From Desulfuromonas sp. TF (lineage in GTDB: Bacteria; Desulfobacterota; Desulfuromonadia; Desulfuromonadales; ATBO01): 55,734 nucleotides of DNA. A program made the translations under genes and the position numbers. The DNA is taken from the NCBI RefSeq assembly GCF_000472285.1, contig NZ_KI421426.1, forward strand, positions 110,442 to 166,175. Reading direction: 5' to 3'. How positions within the stretch are numbered: the first letter of the stretch is position 1; every line of letters starts with the position of its first letter. Below are positions 25,732-35,357 of this stretch, piece by piece. The notes beneath the pieces were generated by a model. The model made no database searches. It was not told the origin of the DNA and saw nothing but the letters and a program-made list of their open reading frames with translations.

Positions 25732-27634
25732 GGGATCTCTTAACAAACTGAGCTACGCGGCGACCCTCCTCGGCGTCGCGCCTCTCTTCCTCTATCTGGA
25801 CCCGCCGGCTCAGGTGGCCCTCCCCCTGGCCCTGGCAGCCGCTGTCGCCATCGATCGACATCCGCGCTTTGCGCTGCCCGCTGGCGCGGCAACCATCCTT
25901 TCCATCGCCTCTTTTGTCCTCTACGCGTTTCAGATCAGCCGCGATCACCTCGTCGAACCGGCCGTCAATATCCTGGTCCTGCTGCTGGCGGTGCGCCTGG
26001 TTACCAAAAAGAGCGGCCGCAACTATTTGCAGATTCTGGTCCTTTCTGTCTTCGCCCTGGCCAGTTCCTCCCTGCTCACCCTTTCGGCGGCGTTCTTTGT
26101 CTACCTGGTCCTGCTGGTGATTGTGGTTACCGTGGCCCTGGTGCTGCTCTCCTTTTATTCCGCCGACGAGGGTCTCTCCCTGGGCCGCCGGCAGGCCGCC
26201 GCCCTGATCGGCGTGGCCCTGATTCTGCCGGCCGTCTCCCTGCTGCTGATGCTGGCGTTCTTTTTCATCCTGCCGCGGACCCAGCACCCCCTGTGGAACT
26301 TCCTCAACCCCGCCGCAACGGCTACGGCCGGCTTCAGCGAGGAGGTCAGCCCGGGCTCCTTCGCCGGCATCGCCTCCGTCGAGGAGACGGCTTTTCGCGT
26401 CGAGTCGGAAAAACTGCCGCCGAACGATCTCTACTGGAGGGGGATCGTGCTGAATACTCCCAAGGGAAACACCTGGACCCGGCAGACGCCTCCGAGCCAG
26501 GGAAGGGAGAGAATCGTCGGAGGCCGGACGGTCATCCAGACGATCTACCCCGAACCCCGGGCGGAGCGTTATCTTTTCGCCCTCGATCCCCCTGGCGGCC
26601 TCGAAGGATTGAGCTTCGCACAGGCAGACGATTTCACCTTCAGAGCCCGCCGCCCTCTCGATCGCCGGGTCAAGTATCTTGCCCGCTCCGCCCCTGGGGG
26701 AACGATCGAAATTTTCGGGCCGATCGATCGAGACTTCTATCTCGATGTTCCTCCGGACCTGTCGAGCCGGGTTCGCCAGGCCGCCGGACGCCTTGCCGAC
26801 GGCGGAAGAAGTGCCGAAGAAAAAATCGCCCGCCTTGAGGAGTTCTTCACCACCCAGGGCCTTTCCTATGCCACGACCGATCTGCCTTCCTCGGATGATC
26901 CCGTGGACGAGTTTCTATTCGAGAAAAAAAGGGGATACTGCGAGTTCTTCGCCTCATCTTTCGCCTTGATGCTGCGGATTGCCGGGGTGCCTGCACGACT
27001 GGTGGGAGGTTATTACGGCGGAGAATACAATGAGCTGGGGGGGTATTATGTGATCACGGAGGATACGGCCCATGTCTGGGTGGAAGCCCTGGTGGAGAAC
27101 CGATGGCTGCGGATCGATCCGAGCCGACTGGCACAGAACGCCGACACCTCTCTTCTATCGTTCAGACGAGGGGGATTGAGCATGATCCAGCGCCTGGCGG
27201 ATGCCGTGGATTACTACTGGAACCGGGCGGTTGTTTCCTACGACCTCGGACAGCAGGTCCAACTGCTGCGGCAGACCGGTGTTCAGCTGCGCCGGATCCA
27301 GGGGCCACCGGATCTGAAAAAGGTATTGCCCATCGTGATGATTCTTCTGGCCGGCACAGCCGCGGCGGTTTTCCTCCTCCGTTTCCGTCGTCTCAGCCTG
27401 CAAGAGAGGCTCCTGCGGGACTTTCTGCGAAAGGTGCGCAAAAGTCATCACGTCGGGGAGATTCCTCCTTCGGTCGGACTGGAAGAACTGGCAAGACAAC
27501 TGGATGATCCCGCCTGCCTGGAATTCGTCAAAATATACAACCGCGCGGTTTACCGGGATCGCAAACTGAAGGATGGGGAAGCGGTAAAGCTGCGGGAATT
27601 GATCGGGAAAATAGGGGAAAAATCTCGCGGCTAA
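25718..27634 (+). CDS. TgpA-like membrane transglutaminase-domain protein (DUF3488)
   Basis: 638 aa. N-terminal membrane domain with about five to six helices (residues 12-195), a periplasmic region, then a transglutaminase core with Cys408 (GYCEFFAS), His452 (AHVWVEA) and Asp467 (RIDPS) in the right order, a further helix near 535-555 and a short cytoplasmic tail. It overlaps the DUF58 gene by 14 bases. MoxR, DUF58 and TgpA genes form a widespread three-gene set linked to envelope or exopolysaccharide processing; the target here is unknown. Confidence 0.9.
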   Translation: MVSIKGSLNKLSYAATLLGVAPLFLYLDPPAQVALPLALAAAVAIDRHPRFALPAGAATILSIASFVLYAFQISRDHLVEPAVNILVLLLAVRLVTKKSGRNYLQILVLSVFALASSSLLTLSAAFFVYLVLLVIVVTVALVLLSFYSADEGLSLGRRQAAALIGVALILPAVSLLLMLAFFFILPRTQHPLWNFLNPAATATAGFSEEVSPGSFAGIASVEETAFRVESEKLPPNDLYWRGIVLNTPKGNTWTRQTPPSQGRERIVGGRTVIQTIYPEPRAERYLFALDPPGGLEGLSFAQADDFTFRARRPLDRRVKYLARSAPGGTIEIFGPIDRDFYLDVPPDLSSRVRQAAGRLADGGRSAEEKIARLEEFFTTQGLSYATTDLPSSDDPVDEFLFEKKRGYCEFFASSFALMLRIAGVPARLVGGYYGGEYNELGGYYVITEDTAHVWVEALVENRWLRIDPSRLAQNADTSLLSFRRGGLSMIQRLADAVDYYWNRAVVSYDLGQQVQLLRQTGVQLRRIQGPPDLKKVLPIVMILLAGTAAAVFLLRFRRLSLQERLLRDFLRKVRKSHHVGEIPPSVGLEELARQLDDPACLEFVKIYNRAVYRDRKLKDGEAVKLRELIGKIGEKSRG

Positions 27635-27644
27635 AGGGCGTTTT

Positions 27645-28991
27645 TCAGTGGCGGTTCAGGACGGACATACCTGTTTCGTTGGCCTCTCCACGCCCTGCCG
27701 CTCGTGATCTGCATACCCGGTTGCGCCCTTCATTCTTGGCCCGATAGAGGGCTTTATCCGCCAGGTTGACCAGATCGTCTCCCGTTTCGGCATCATGGGG
27801 GTAGACGGCAAGACCGATGCTGACGGTCAGATTGATTTCCTCCGTTGTGGAGACGGGCACCGGCCGGGCGGCAACCGCCTGGCGGATGCGATCGGCAAAG
27901 ATCATCGCTTCCGCCCCGGAGGTTTCGGGGAGAATGATGGCGAATTCCTCTCCGCCGTATCGGGCGATTTCATCCACCCGGCGCAATTCCCGGACGAGAA
28001 GCCCGGTGACGGCCGTGAGTGCGTGATCTCCGGCCTGATGACCATAGGTGTCGTTGACCTTCTTGAAACAATCGAGATCGAGCATGAGCACGGAGAGGGG
28101 ATGACGATATCGGCACGCCCTCTCCAATTCCTCCCGCAGGAGCCGGTAAAATTCGCGGTGATTGAACAGCCCGGTCAACGGATCGCGGACGGAAAGTTCC
28201 TGAAGAGCCTGGCGTTCCTTGGCCAGTTCCTGCGCCATGGTATTGAAGGCCCGGGTCAGCCCTCCCAGTTCGTCTTCGCGCTGGGACGCGATGCGATAGG
28301 AGAAATCGCCCGAGGCGAAGCGGCGCACACCGCTTTCGAGCTGCCGCAAAGGACGGAGTATGGAGCGGGTAAGGAGAAGCCCGATCCCCGCCACCATGGC
28401 CAGGCCGATCAGAAAAAGAACGGTATTGAGCCTGGAGATATTCCGCTTGGTCGCGTCGACGGCACTGAGCTGTTCCAGAATTTCGGCCTCAGCCAGGATG
28501 TGGGCTTCTTTCAGCAGAAGAACCGCCCGACTCACATGTTCTTCAAAGATTCTGAGGGACGGCGCGGCGAACGGCTTTCCCTCCGGCACGGGAAGAATCT
28601 CGCCGAGGTTCTGGCGCCCCTGCTGCCATTCGCGCCAGGCGGCCTTAAATCTTTTCTTTTTCTCCGGATTGGTGAAGGGAAGTTCGCTCCCCCGCGCAAA
28701 AGCCTTATCCGTGTCCTCGACCAGGCTGGCAAGGCGTCCGGGCGCACCGGGATCTACCTCCTGGACGGCACGGTGCAGAGAAATCCGCGTCTCCTGAAGG
28801 AGAAGCTGAAGCTCTGTCAGCGGCGCCATTTCTCCCAGCGCCTCCTCCACCACTTCGTTGAGAGAGGAGGAGAGAAGTTGAAAGGAAAAATAACTGCCCG
28901 CTCCCAGGATGAGGAGCGGCACGAGCATGGCGGCGAGGGCCTCCAGCAGCCGAGCGCTAAGAGAGTGTTTTGGGGAGAAAAATGATTTCAC
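27645..28991 (-). CDS. membrane diguanylate cyclase with HAMP domain
   Basis: 448 aa if begun at the GTG at 28991; a TTG at 29042 without a ribosome site would add 17 residues. Two membrane helices flank a helical periplasmic domain, then HAMP (RSILRPLRQLESGVRRF, DELGGLTRAFNTMA), then GGDEF with DPLTGLFNHREFYR, LDLDCFKKVNDTYGHQAGD and the active site RYGGEEFAII. An intact product-inhibition site RRVD lies five residues before GGEEF. It should make c-di-GMP at the inner membrane in response to a periplasmic signal. Confidence 0.9.
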   Translation of the reverse strand: MKSFFSPKHSLSARLLEALAAMLVPLLILGAGSYFSFQLLSSSLNEVVEEALGEMAPLTELQLLLQETRISLHRAVQEVDPGAPGRLASLVEDTDKAFARGSELPFTNPEKKKRFKAAWREWQQGRQNLGEILPVPEGKPFAAPSLRIFEEHVSRAVLLLKEAHILAEAEILEQLSAVDATKRNISRLNTVLFLIGLAMVAGIGLLLTRSILRPLRQLESGVRRFASGDFSYRIASQREDELGGLTRAFNTMAQELAKERQALQELSVRDPLTGLFNHREFYRLLREELERACRYRHPLSVLMLDLDCFKKVNDTYGHQAGDHALTAVTGLLVRELRRVDEIARYGGEEFAIILPETSGAEAMIFADRIRQAVAARPVPVSTTEEINLTVSIGLAVYPHDAETGDDLVNLADKALYRAKNEGRNRVCRSRAAGRGEANETGMSVLNRH

Positions 28992-29183
28992 CGCATCGAT
29001 TCCATGGATACAGATGACCCGGCAGATGAAAAGCCGTTTCAATTCAATATACCAGATTCTTCAGCGACGGCATGAATTCGGAAAAATGGGCGAAAAGAAA
29101 GGGAGACGTAATTAGGAGGCTGTCGGACTATCCATGAGCTGGCTGCAAATTCGGCCCGTATAGTCAGACCGCCACCTGGGGGA

Positions 29184-30473
29184 TCAGGAATCTGAAGGTC
29201 GGGGGGATGGCTCGCGGCGGGTGTTGCGCCTCGGCCGACGGCGGCGGGAGGTGGATCGTGGTTTTTCCGTCCCTTCGGTGATCCGGGTCAGGGCTTCCCT
29301 CCAGGCAGCCGCCAGTTCCCTTTTTTCTCCGGAAAACTCGGCCCAGAGAGAGAAAAGATCCAGGGATTGGGGAGTCATGGGGTGTTGCAGGAACCGGCGC
29401 TCCCCCCTGTTGCCCCGGCCCCGACAGAGGCGGAAAAATCCCACCAGCAATTCCCTGGCCTGATGCCGGGTGCCGTGGGCGATATGAAAGTAGCCGCAAT
29501 GGGGAGAGAGCACCAGACCGGCGATGCGCACCACATCGGAAACGGTGATGTCGCTCTCCGGAGGGCAGGCGCGGCGGAAACGGGCGAGATAAAGGGCCGC
29601 CAGGGCGAAATGTTCCTCGATCGGATGGCCGTCGGCCGTACGGGCATCCACCCGGGCCAGCAGATCGAATGTTTCCCGGTCTCCCTCGAAGCCTGCCAGC
29701 AGGTGGGGAAGAAGCCCCATCGCCTGGGCGTCGCGCAGGACCGTCGCGGCCACCTTATGGCGGAACAGCTCCATGATCTCTTCGCGAATGCGCGGCGGAG
29801 CGGCCTCGGCGATCAGAGGAGCCCGGACATAGATTCCCTCCCGGGTCGCCTCATCCAGAGAGAAACCGAGCCGGGCGGAGAATTCCAGGGCTCTCAGCAT
29901 CCGCACCGGATCCTCTGTAAAGCGCACCAAGGGATCCCCGATGACGCGCAGCCGCCGCTCCGCCAGATCCTCCAGTCCTCCCACATAATCGATGATCGAA
30001 AAGCTGCCGATATCGTAGAAAAGGGCGTTGATGGTGAAGTCGCGCCTAAAGGCATCCTCCTGGGGCGTCCCGAAGATGTTCTCGGCAAAAAAGAAGTGAT
30101 CCTCCGGATTTTCCGGAAGATCGTCGGGACGGGCCTGGCGGCGAAAGGTGGCCACCTCCACCAGACGGTCGCGGCCGAAGCGGATGTGGGCCAGGCGGAA
30201 ACGCCGCCCGATCAGGAAACAGTTGCGAAAGAGCTTTTTGATCTGGCTGGGGGTAGCGTCTGTGCCGACGTCGAAATCCTTGGGGGTGCGATCCAGGAGG
30301 AGATCGCGAACGCCGCCGCCCACCAGGTAAGCCTTGTGTCCGCTGCGGTGCAGGCGGTACAGGACCTTGAGCGTGTCCTCGTCGATCTTTTTACGGGAGA
30401 TGGAATGCCCTGAACGCGGCAGTACGACCGGAGAAAGCGGCTCGTGGGAAGTTTCGGATGTGCTTTTCATCAT
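29184..30473 (-). CDS. pcnB: poly(A) polymerase / CCA-type nucleotidyltransferase
   Basis: 429 aa, fitting PcnB. Class II nucleotidyltransferase head GHKAYLVGGGVRDLLL, catalytic DxD in KDFDVGTDATPSQI, RNA-binding motif RRFRLAHIRFG, DFTINALFYDI and the helical RMLRALEFSARLGFSL. The basic C-terminal tail (RSTSRRRRPRRNTRRE) is typical of poly(A) polymerase rather than the CCA enzyme. It adds A-tails to RNA for decay. Divergent from miaA. Confidence 0.9.
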   Translation of the reverse strand: MMKSTSETSHEPLSPVVLPRSGHSISRKKIDEDTLKVLYRLHRSGHKAYLVGGGVRDLLLDRTPKDFDVGTDATPSQIKKLFRNCFLIGRRFRLAHIRFGRDRLVEVATFRRQARPDDLPENPEDHFFFAENIFGTPQEDAFRRDFTINALFYDIGSFSIIDYVGGLEDLAERRLRVIGDPLVRFTEDPVRMLRALEFSARLGFSLDEATREGIYVRAPLIAEAAPPRIREEIMELFRHKVAATVLRDAQAMGLLPHLLAGFEGDRETFDLLARVDARTADGHPIEEHFALAALYLARFRRACPPESDITVSDVVRIAGLVLSPHCGYFHIAHGTRHQARELLVGFFRLCRGRGNRGERRFLQHPMTPQSLDLFSLWAEFSGEKRELAAAWREALTRITEGTEKPRSTSRRRRPRRNTRREPSPRPSDS

Positions 30474-30696
30474 AAGAAAAAGACGCCAACGGCATGGAAC
30501 GTTTCGCCACCGGAAAGCGGCGGGGATCGAATGCCCATCAATTTAACAAATATGAGAGACAAAGGGAAGCCGGAATGCGCCAAAGTGGTCACGGGGGATT
30601 GAATTTAGACGCCAAAATCGCTAAAGTAGCAGCCTGCCCCCTCTCAATAGATGTCCCCTCGGAGCTTTTTACCTTTAATTTTACCCGGACTCGCCC

Positions 30697-31608
30697 TTGA
30701 ACCCTGGACCTCATCCAAATCTGCTCGTCATTCTCGGCCCCACCGCCTCTGGCAAGACTCGTCTGGGCGTCCAGGCAGCCAGAGAGGTCGGCGGTGAGAT
30801 CCTCTCCGCCGACTCCCGCCAGGTTTACCGGGGGATGGATCTCGGCACCGGCAAGGATCTGGCGGAGTATGGCGAGGTCCCTTACCATCTGATCGACATC
30901 GTCGATCCAGGGTACGAATTCAGCGTCTTCGAGTTCCAGAGACGCTTCTTCGACACCTTTATTGAGATCCGCAGGCGAGGCCGATTTCCCCTTTTGGTCG
31001 GGGGGACGGGGCTGTATCTGGATGCGGTCCTCAAGGGATACCGCCTTGTCGAAGTTCCGGAAAACCCGGAGTTGAGAAGTGAGCTGGCCGGACTGAGCCA
31101 GGACGCGCTGGCCGCCCTCCTGCTCAGACTCCGTCCCGCAATGCACAACACCACCGACCTGACCGACCGGGAGCGACTGGTGCGCGCCATCGAGATCGCC
31201 GAGGGAGAAGCGGCTGCCGGAGCCGACCTCCCTCCATTGCCCTCCCTCCGGCCGCTGGTCTTCGGCATCCGCTGGGAGCGGCAAACGCTGCGGCAGCGCA
31301 TCACAGCCCGTCTGAAGGAGAGGCTCGAGCAGGGCCTGATCGAGGAGGTTGCCGGACTGCACGGGGAAGGGGTGCCCTGGGCGACCCTGGAATTCTACGG
31401 GCTGGAGTACCGCTTCGTCGCACAGCACCTCCAGGGGAAGCTCAATCGCAACGACATGTTCCAGAAGTTGAACAGCGCCATTCACGACTTCGCCAAACGC
31501 CAGGAGACCTGGTTTCGCCGGATGGAGCGGCATGGGACGGAGATCCGATGGGTGGACGGCGAAGGGGAGCCGCTGGGGGAGATCTTGCACGTCATGGGGA
31601 CCCGATGA
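30697..31608 (+). CDS. miaA: tRNA dimethylallyltransferase
   Basis: 303 aa. It adds the isopentenyl group to A37 of tRNAs reading UNN codons. P-loop VILGPTASGKTRLG, substrate loop EILSADSRQVYRGMDLGTGK, LLVGGTGLYLDAVLKG and the C-terminal FAKRQETWFRRM. The start appears to be TTG at 30697 with no clear Shine-Dalgarno, so the exact start is uncertain. Its stop overlaps the glycosyltransferase ATG. Confidence 0.93.
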   Translation: MNPGPHPNLLVILGPTASGKTRLGVQAAREVGGEILSADSRQVYRGMDLGTGKDLAEYGEVPYHLIDIVDPGYEFSVFEFQRRFFDTFIEIRRRGRFPLLVGGTGLYLDAVLKGYRLVEVPENPELRSELAGLSQDALAALLLRLRPAMHNTTDLTDRERLVRAIEIAEGEAAAGADLPPLPSLRPLVFGIRWERQTLRQRITARLKERLEQGLIEEVAGLHGEGVPWATLEFYGLEYRFVAQHLQGKLNRNDMFQKLNSAIHDFAKRQETWFRRMERHGTEIRWVDGEGEPLGEILHVMGTR

Positions 31609-32918
31609 ACTGCGACCTGCCGGCATGCCTTCCATCCGGAATTGCCAGGTATCTCGCGACCCGCTTCGCCGCCGGCCCCTGGAAAATTGAAGGGTGCGGC
31701 CGCGGCGGCTTTTCCGGGGCGGTGGTCATCCCCGCCCTGGCCGAGGAGGACAGCCTCTTTGGCACCCTGCACAGCCTGGAGCGGAACCCGCCCGAGCTTT
31801 TATCCCGCTTTCTTGTGCTGGTGGTCGTCAATCACCGCGCCGATGCCGAAGAGTCGGACAAGGAGTCCAACCTGAGGACGCTGCGTAAGCTTTCCGGCGC
31901 ACCCTTTCCCGCGATTCGACTCGCCTGGATCGATGCCTCCTCGAAGGGGCTGGAGCTGCCGGACCGCACGGGCGGGGTGGGCCTGGCCCGCAAGATCGGC
32001 TTCGATCTGGCCCTGGGCCGCCTGGACTATTCCGGAGCCCCGCCGCTGCTGGTCGCCCTCGATGCCGACACTCTGGTGCGCCCCGATTATCTTGCAGTTC
32101 TTCTCCGTCATTTCGAGACGGCCGCAGAAGGCGGCGCAGTCATTCCCTTCCGGCACCAAAAGGGAGAGACGCAGGAAGAGAACCTGGCCATCGAGCAGTA
32201 CGAACTCTTCCTTCGCCATTACGTTCTGGGGCTCTCCCTCGCGGGGTCTCCCTATGCATTTCATACCGTCGGCAGCGCTATGGCCTGCCGGGCCGATGCT
32301 TATGTCCGGGCCGGGGGAATGAACCTCCGCCGGGCCGGTGAGGACTTCTATTTTCTTCAGCAACTGGCAAAGACCTCCGGCGTCTCGGGTCTCACGGGGA
32401 CGGAGGTGTACCCCTCGGCCCGCCCCTCCCATCGCGTCCCCTTCGGAACCGGGCGCTCCATTGCCCGCATGCTGGCCGGAGAGAAAGGCGCCGTGAGCTT
32501 TTACCGCCCTGAATGTTTTCGCCTTCTCGGTGCGTGGCTGAGCCTCGCCGCGCGGGAGTGGCGAACCCCGGGATTCGCCGTTCTGGATAAAGCACTCGAT
32601 CTGTCCGCATCCTTGGCCGACTACCTGAACCTTCTTGATTTTACCGTAGTTTGGGATCGGCTGCGAAGAAACCACCGGACCCGGGAGGCGTTTATGTCCG
32701 GGTTTCACGGCTGGTTCGATGCCTTTAAAACACTGAGGTTCATTCACCATCTCTGCGCCGGGCCCCATCCGAGGTCAGGACCGGAAGACGCCCTCCCCCG
32801 GCTGCTGGATTGGGCGCAACTGGAGGGGAACGGCGACGCGGCACTGCACCTCTCACGGCTTCGGGAATACCAGAGGGGAGGAGATTTTGCAAAAAGCTTC
32901 TTATATGGGTCGGATTAA
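31605..32918 (+). CDS. family-2-type glycosyltransferase-like protein
   Basis: 437 aa from the ATG at 31605, which overlaps the miaA stop (ATGA); a longer in-frame start lacks a site. GT-A features: SGAVVIPALAEEDSLFGTLHSL, LLVALDADTLVRPDYL with the metal DxD, and a later GGMNLRRAGEDFYFLQQLA resembling the GT2 acceptor ED motif. No membrane helices are obvious. The donor and acceptor are unknown. Tight coupling to a tRNA-modification gene is unusual but may only reflect compact packing. Confidence 0.8.
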   Translation: MNCDLPACLPSGIARYLATRFAAGPWKIEGCGRGGFSGAVVIPALAEEDSLFGTLHSLERNPPELLSRFLVLVVVNHRADAEESDKESNLRTLRKLSGAPFPAIRLAWIDASSKGLELPDRTGGVGLARKIGFDLALGRLDYSGAPPLLVALDADTLVRPDYLAVLLRHFETAAEGGAVIPFRHQKGETQEENLAIEQYELFLRHYVLGLSLAGSPYAFHTVGSAMACRADAYVRAGGMNLRRAGEDFYFLQQLAKTSGVSGLTGTEVYPSARPSHRVPFGTGRSIARMLAGEKGAVSFYRPECFRLLGAWLSLAAREWRTPGFAVLDKALDLSASLADYLNLLDFTVVWDRLRRNHRTREAFMSGFHGWFDAFKTLRFIHHLCAGPHPRSGPEDALPRLLDWAQLEGNGDAALHLSRLREYQRGGDFAKSFLYGSD

Positions 32919-32992
32919 TTGTGATAGGATAGCCCTGCGGACCAGCGGCGGGGCAGGTTGCGGTTCAGAAAAAATTCCGGGAGGATGCAAGA

Positions 32993-33367
32993 ATGAGTGA
33001 GCAGACCAGCGACAAACCGCCTGTCGGCCAGGCCAACCAGAGAACCAGTCTGCGTTCGCCGCTACTCGTATTGAAGGTAAAAGTCGATGATGGCAGGAAA
33101 TTTTTCTTCGGCTATGCCAAGAACATCAGCCGAAGCGGAATGTTTATCGCAACCGCCAATCCCCGTGAGCCGGGCAGCACTTTCCAGGTGGATATCCCTT
33201 TTCCGGAACCCCTGAGGCGCACCGTTCGCTGCACCTGCGAGGTGGTCTGGCAGCGCCAGTTCAAAAAGAAATCCTCCTTGGAACCCGGAATGGGACTCAA
33301 ATTCATCGACCTGCCGGAAGCGGATGCGGATGCCATCGATGGCTGGGTAAGAAATCAAATAAAATAA
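32993..33367 (+). CDS. PilZ-domain protein
   Basis: 124 aa, almost entirely one PilZ domain. An RxxxR-type start (RTSLRSP), then NISRSGMFIATANPREPGS with the NxSxxG motif, and EVVWQRQ plus GMGLKFIDL strands. PilZ binds c-di-GMP through exactly these motifs. It is followed by a terminator and then the MshEN-like ATPase gene, so the two may belong to one signalling module though they are separately terminated. Confidence 0.88.
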   Translation: MSEQTSDKPPVGQANQRTSLRSPLLVLKVKVDDGRKFFFGYAKNISRSGMFIATANPREPGSTFQVDIPFPEPLRRTVRCTCEVVWQRQFKKKSSLEPGMGLKFIDLPEADADAIDGWVRNQIK

Positions 33368-33390
33368 TTCGATCCAGCTTAAATTAAAGA

Positions 33391-33438
33391 AAATATAACA
33401 AGGGCCGACTCCGAAAGGGGCGGCCCCTTGTTATATTT
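33391..33438 (+). terminator. intrinsic terminator after the PilZ gene
   Basis: AAATATAACAAGGG-CCG (33391-33407) pairs with CGGCCCCTTGTTATATTT (33421-33438) with one bulged base. Near-palindromic, so it may work in both directions. Confidence 0.75.
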
Positions 33439-33553
33439 AGTGTTTAATAATTTCCCCGCCTATACATCTCCCGCCTCGACGCTATAATAGATTTTACGAA
33501 GATACGACAGTTGATTTCAGCCGATTGAATAATTAATTCATTTGGAGGAAAAG

Positions 33554-34984
33554 ATGGAACAACAGCTAGGTCAGCGCCTGAATGAACATCATGCCGTATC
33601 GGATAAACAGCTGAAAATAGCCCTGGAGCGCCAGCGTCTGCATGGCGGCAGGCTGGGCCACAACCTGGCCGCTCTCGGCTATATCACCTCCGCCGAATTC
33701 GACTCTATTTCAAAAAGAACACCAGTCGCTCCAAAAGCAGTGCAGGACACCGGGCTTGAACTCTCGTTTATCGCAGACCTGATCATGAAACACATCCTGC
33801 ACATGGGAGAATTCAAGCTCTCCGACCTCGAAGACAGCATTAAACTTCCGGCTTCCGTCCTCGACCCGGCTGTCGAATTACTGCGTCGGGAAAAACTGAT
33901 CGAGGTCAAAGGCGCCGCCGAATACGTCAAATCCTCCTACAATTTCTCCATCAATGAGAACGGAAAGGCCAGGGCGTCGGAACTGCTCGATATCTGCCAG
34001 TATTCCGGTCCGGCTCCCGTGCCGTTGGAATCCTACCGCAAGATGGTGGAACTTCAGACCATCAACAATATGGAAATTAACGAAGAGCGGGTCAGAAAAG
34101 CATTTTCCGAACTTATCGTCGGCGAAAAGCTCCTGAGGCGTCTTGGACCCGCCATCAGCTCGGGAAACCCCATATTCATGTACGGTCCACCGGGGAACGG
34201 CAAAACGACGCTGGCTGAAAGGATAGGGGACATACTTCCCAGCACCATTTTCATGCCCTATTCGATTATCGTAGGCGGTCAGATCATCATCATCTTCGAT
34301 CCGGTAAACCATACTCCTGTACCCGACGTCTCGAAACCGGCCGGAAACGGCCAGGCGGCCGACCAGCGATGGGTGCGGGTCCGCCGGCCGGTCGTCACCA
34401 CGGGGGGGGAACTCACCCTGAAAACCCTGGATCTCGAATTCAACACCATCGCCAAGTACTATGAGGCGCCCCTGCAGATGAAGGCCAACAACGGGCTTTT
34501 CATCATCGACGATTTCGGCCGTCAGCAGGTCGATCCCCAGCAGTTGCTCAATCGATGGATCGTAAATCTCGACCGGAAAATCGACTTTATGTCCCTGCAT
34601 ACAGGAATGAAGTTCGAGATCCCCTTCGACCAGCTGGTGATCTTTTCGACCAACCTCGAACCGAAGACGCTGGTGGACGAAGCCTTCCTGCGCCGCATCC
34701 GGTACAAGATCAAAATCGATCATCCTACCGAAGAGGAGTATGAACATATTTTCCGCAAAGTATGCGAATCGAATGATGTTCCGTTCAGAAAAGAGGTTTT
34801 CGAATATCTGCTCAGCAACTATTACAAAAGGCTCGGCGTCCCCCTCAATGCCTGCCATCCCAGGGATATCATCGGCCATGTGGTCGATGATTCGCGGTAC
34901 TACAACTACCCTCCGGAACTTACCGAGGAGACGATACAAAATGCCTGGGAGAACTACTTCGTGGGGGACTCCGAGGGAGAATAG
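33554..34984 (+). CDS. AAA ATPase with MshEN-like N-terminal domain
   Basis: 476 aa from the ATG at 33554, right after TTGGAGGAA. Residues 1-55 look like the MshEN/T2SSE-N fold that binds c-di-GMP: LGQRLNEHHAVSDKQLKIAL ending in ERQ, then RLGHNLAALGYITSAEF, two tandem RLGxxL-type motifs. A winged-helix-like middle (about 70-150) precedes an ATPase with Walker A MYGPPGNGKTTLAE near 208 and Walker B LFIIDDFGRQQ near 318, plus an RIRYKIKIDHP sensor-2-like segment. No secretion motor motifs follow, so it is not a pilus ATPase. Role unknown, probably c-di-GMP-responsive remodelling. Confidence 0.75.
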   Translation: MEQQLGQRLNEHHAVSDKQLKIALERQRLHGGRLGHNLAALGYITSAEFDSISKRTPVAPKAVQDTGLELSFIADLIMKHILHMGEFKLSDLEDSIKLPASVLDPAVELLRREKLIEVKGAAEYVKSSYNFSINENGKARASELLDICQYSGPAPVPLESYRKMVELQTINNMEINEERVRKAFSELIVGEKLLRRLGPAISSGNPIFMYGPPGNGKTTLAERIGDILPSTIFMPYSIIVGGQIIIIFDPVNHTPVPDVSKPAGNGQAADQRWVRVRRPVVTTGGELTLKTLDLEFNTIAKYYEAPLQMKANNGLFIIDDFGRQQVDPQQLLNRWIVNLDRKIDFMSLHTGMKFEIPFDQLVIFSTNLEPKTLVDEAFLRRIRYKIKIDHPTEEEYEHIFRKVCESNDVPFRKEVFEYLLSNYYKRLGVPLNACHPRDIIGHVVDDSRYYNYPPELTEETIQNAWENYFVGDSEGE

Positions 34985-35011
34985 CTTTGGAGACATGAGC
35001 AGATCCACGGA

Positions 35012-35274
35012 TTACTGGGGCCGCTTCCGATAAGGAAGCGGCCTTTCCATCTCCCCCCGCGGCCGCTGCGGCAGGTTCATCTCTCTGTGTCGGACCGCTC
35101 GCGGCGGCCAGACTCTGACCTTGAATGACTTGTCCTGGGCATGAACCAGTGACGGCCACTCCGGGGTTGTCAGCCGACAGTTCTCCAGCAAAGTGGTGGA
35201 GAGGTAGTCTGTGGCATCGTTTGCCTGGCTCGGAGTCAGTAGCCTTTGTTGAACTTAGCGTCTGGAACCCGCAT
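35012..35274 (-). pseudogene. small gene with a -1 frame break, hypothetical
   Basis: From the ATG at 35274 the frame reads MRVPDAKFNKGY and meets TGA at 35238-35236. Shifting by one base at that point (TAC then CTG ACT CCG) continues as LTPSQANDATDYLSTTLLEN and on for 75 codons to TAA at 35014-35012, with coherent, soluble, protein-like composition (DYLSTTLLEN, EWPSLVHAQDKSFKVRVW). One missing base, a sequencing error or programmed -1 slippage would join them into 87 aa. Codons near the end overlap the terminator of the opposite gene, so the true end may be earlier. Not recognised as a family. Confidence 0.45.
35019..35047 (+). terminator. intrinsic terminator after the MshEN-like ATPase gene
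   Basis: GGCCGCTTCC - GATAA - GGAAGCGGCC followed by TTTCC; perfect 10-base stem. Confidence 0.85.
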
Positions 35275-35357
35275 GTCAATCCCGACGGGGCGCACCAATA
35301 GAAAGAGGCGCCATCCTCTCGGGTGACGCCCCTTCTCTTCCATACTCTGCCGCCGGC

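Noticed and set aside
30589-31635. 348-codon minus-strand frame opposite miaA
   Set aside because: miaA has all family motifs in the plus strand; the opposite frame shows no family features.
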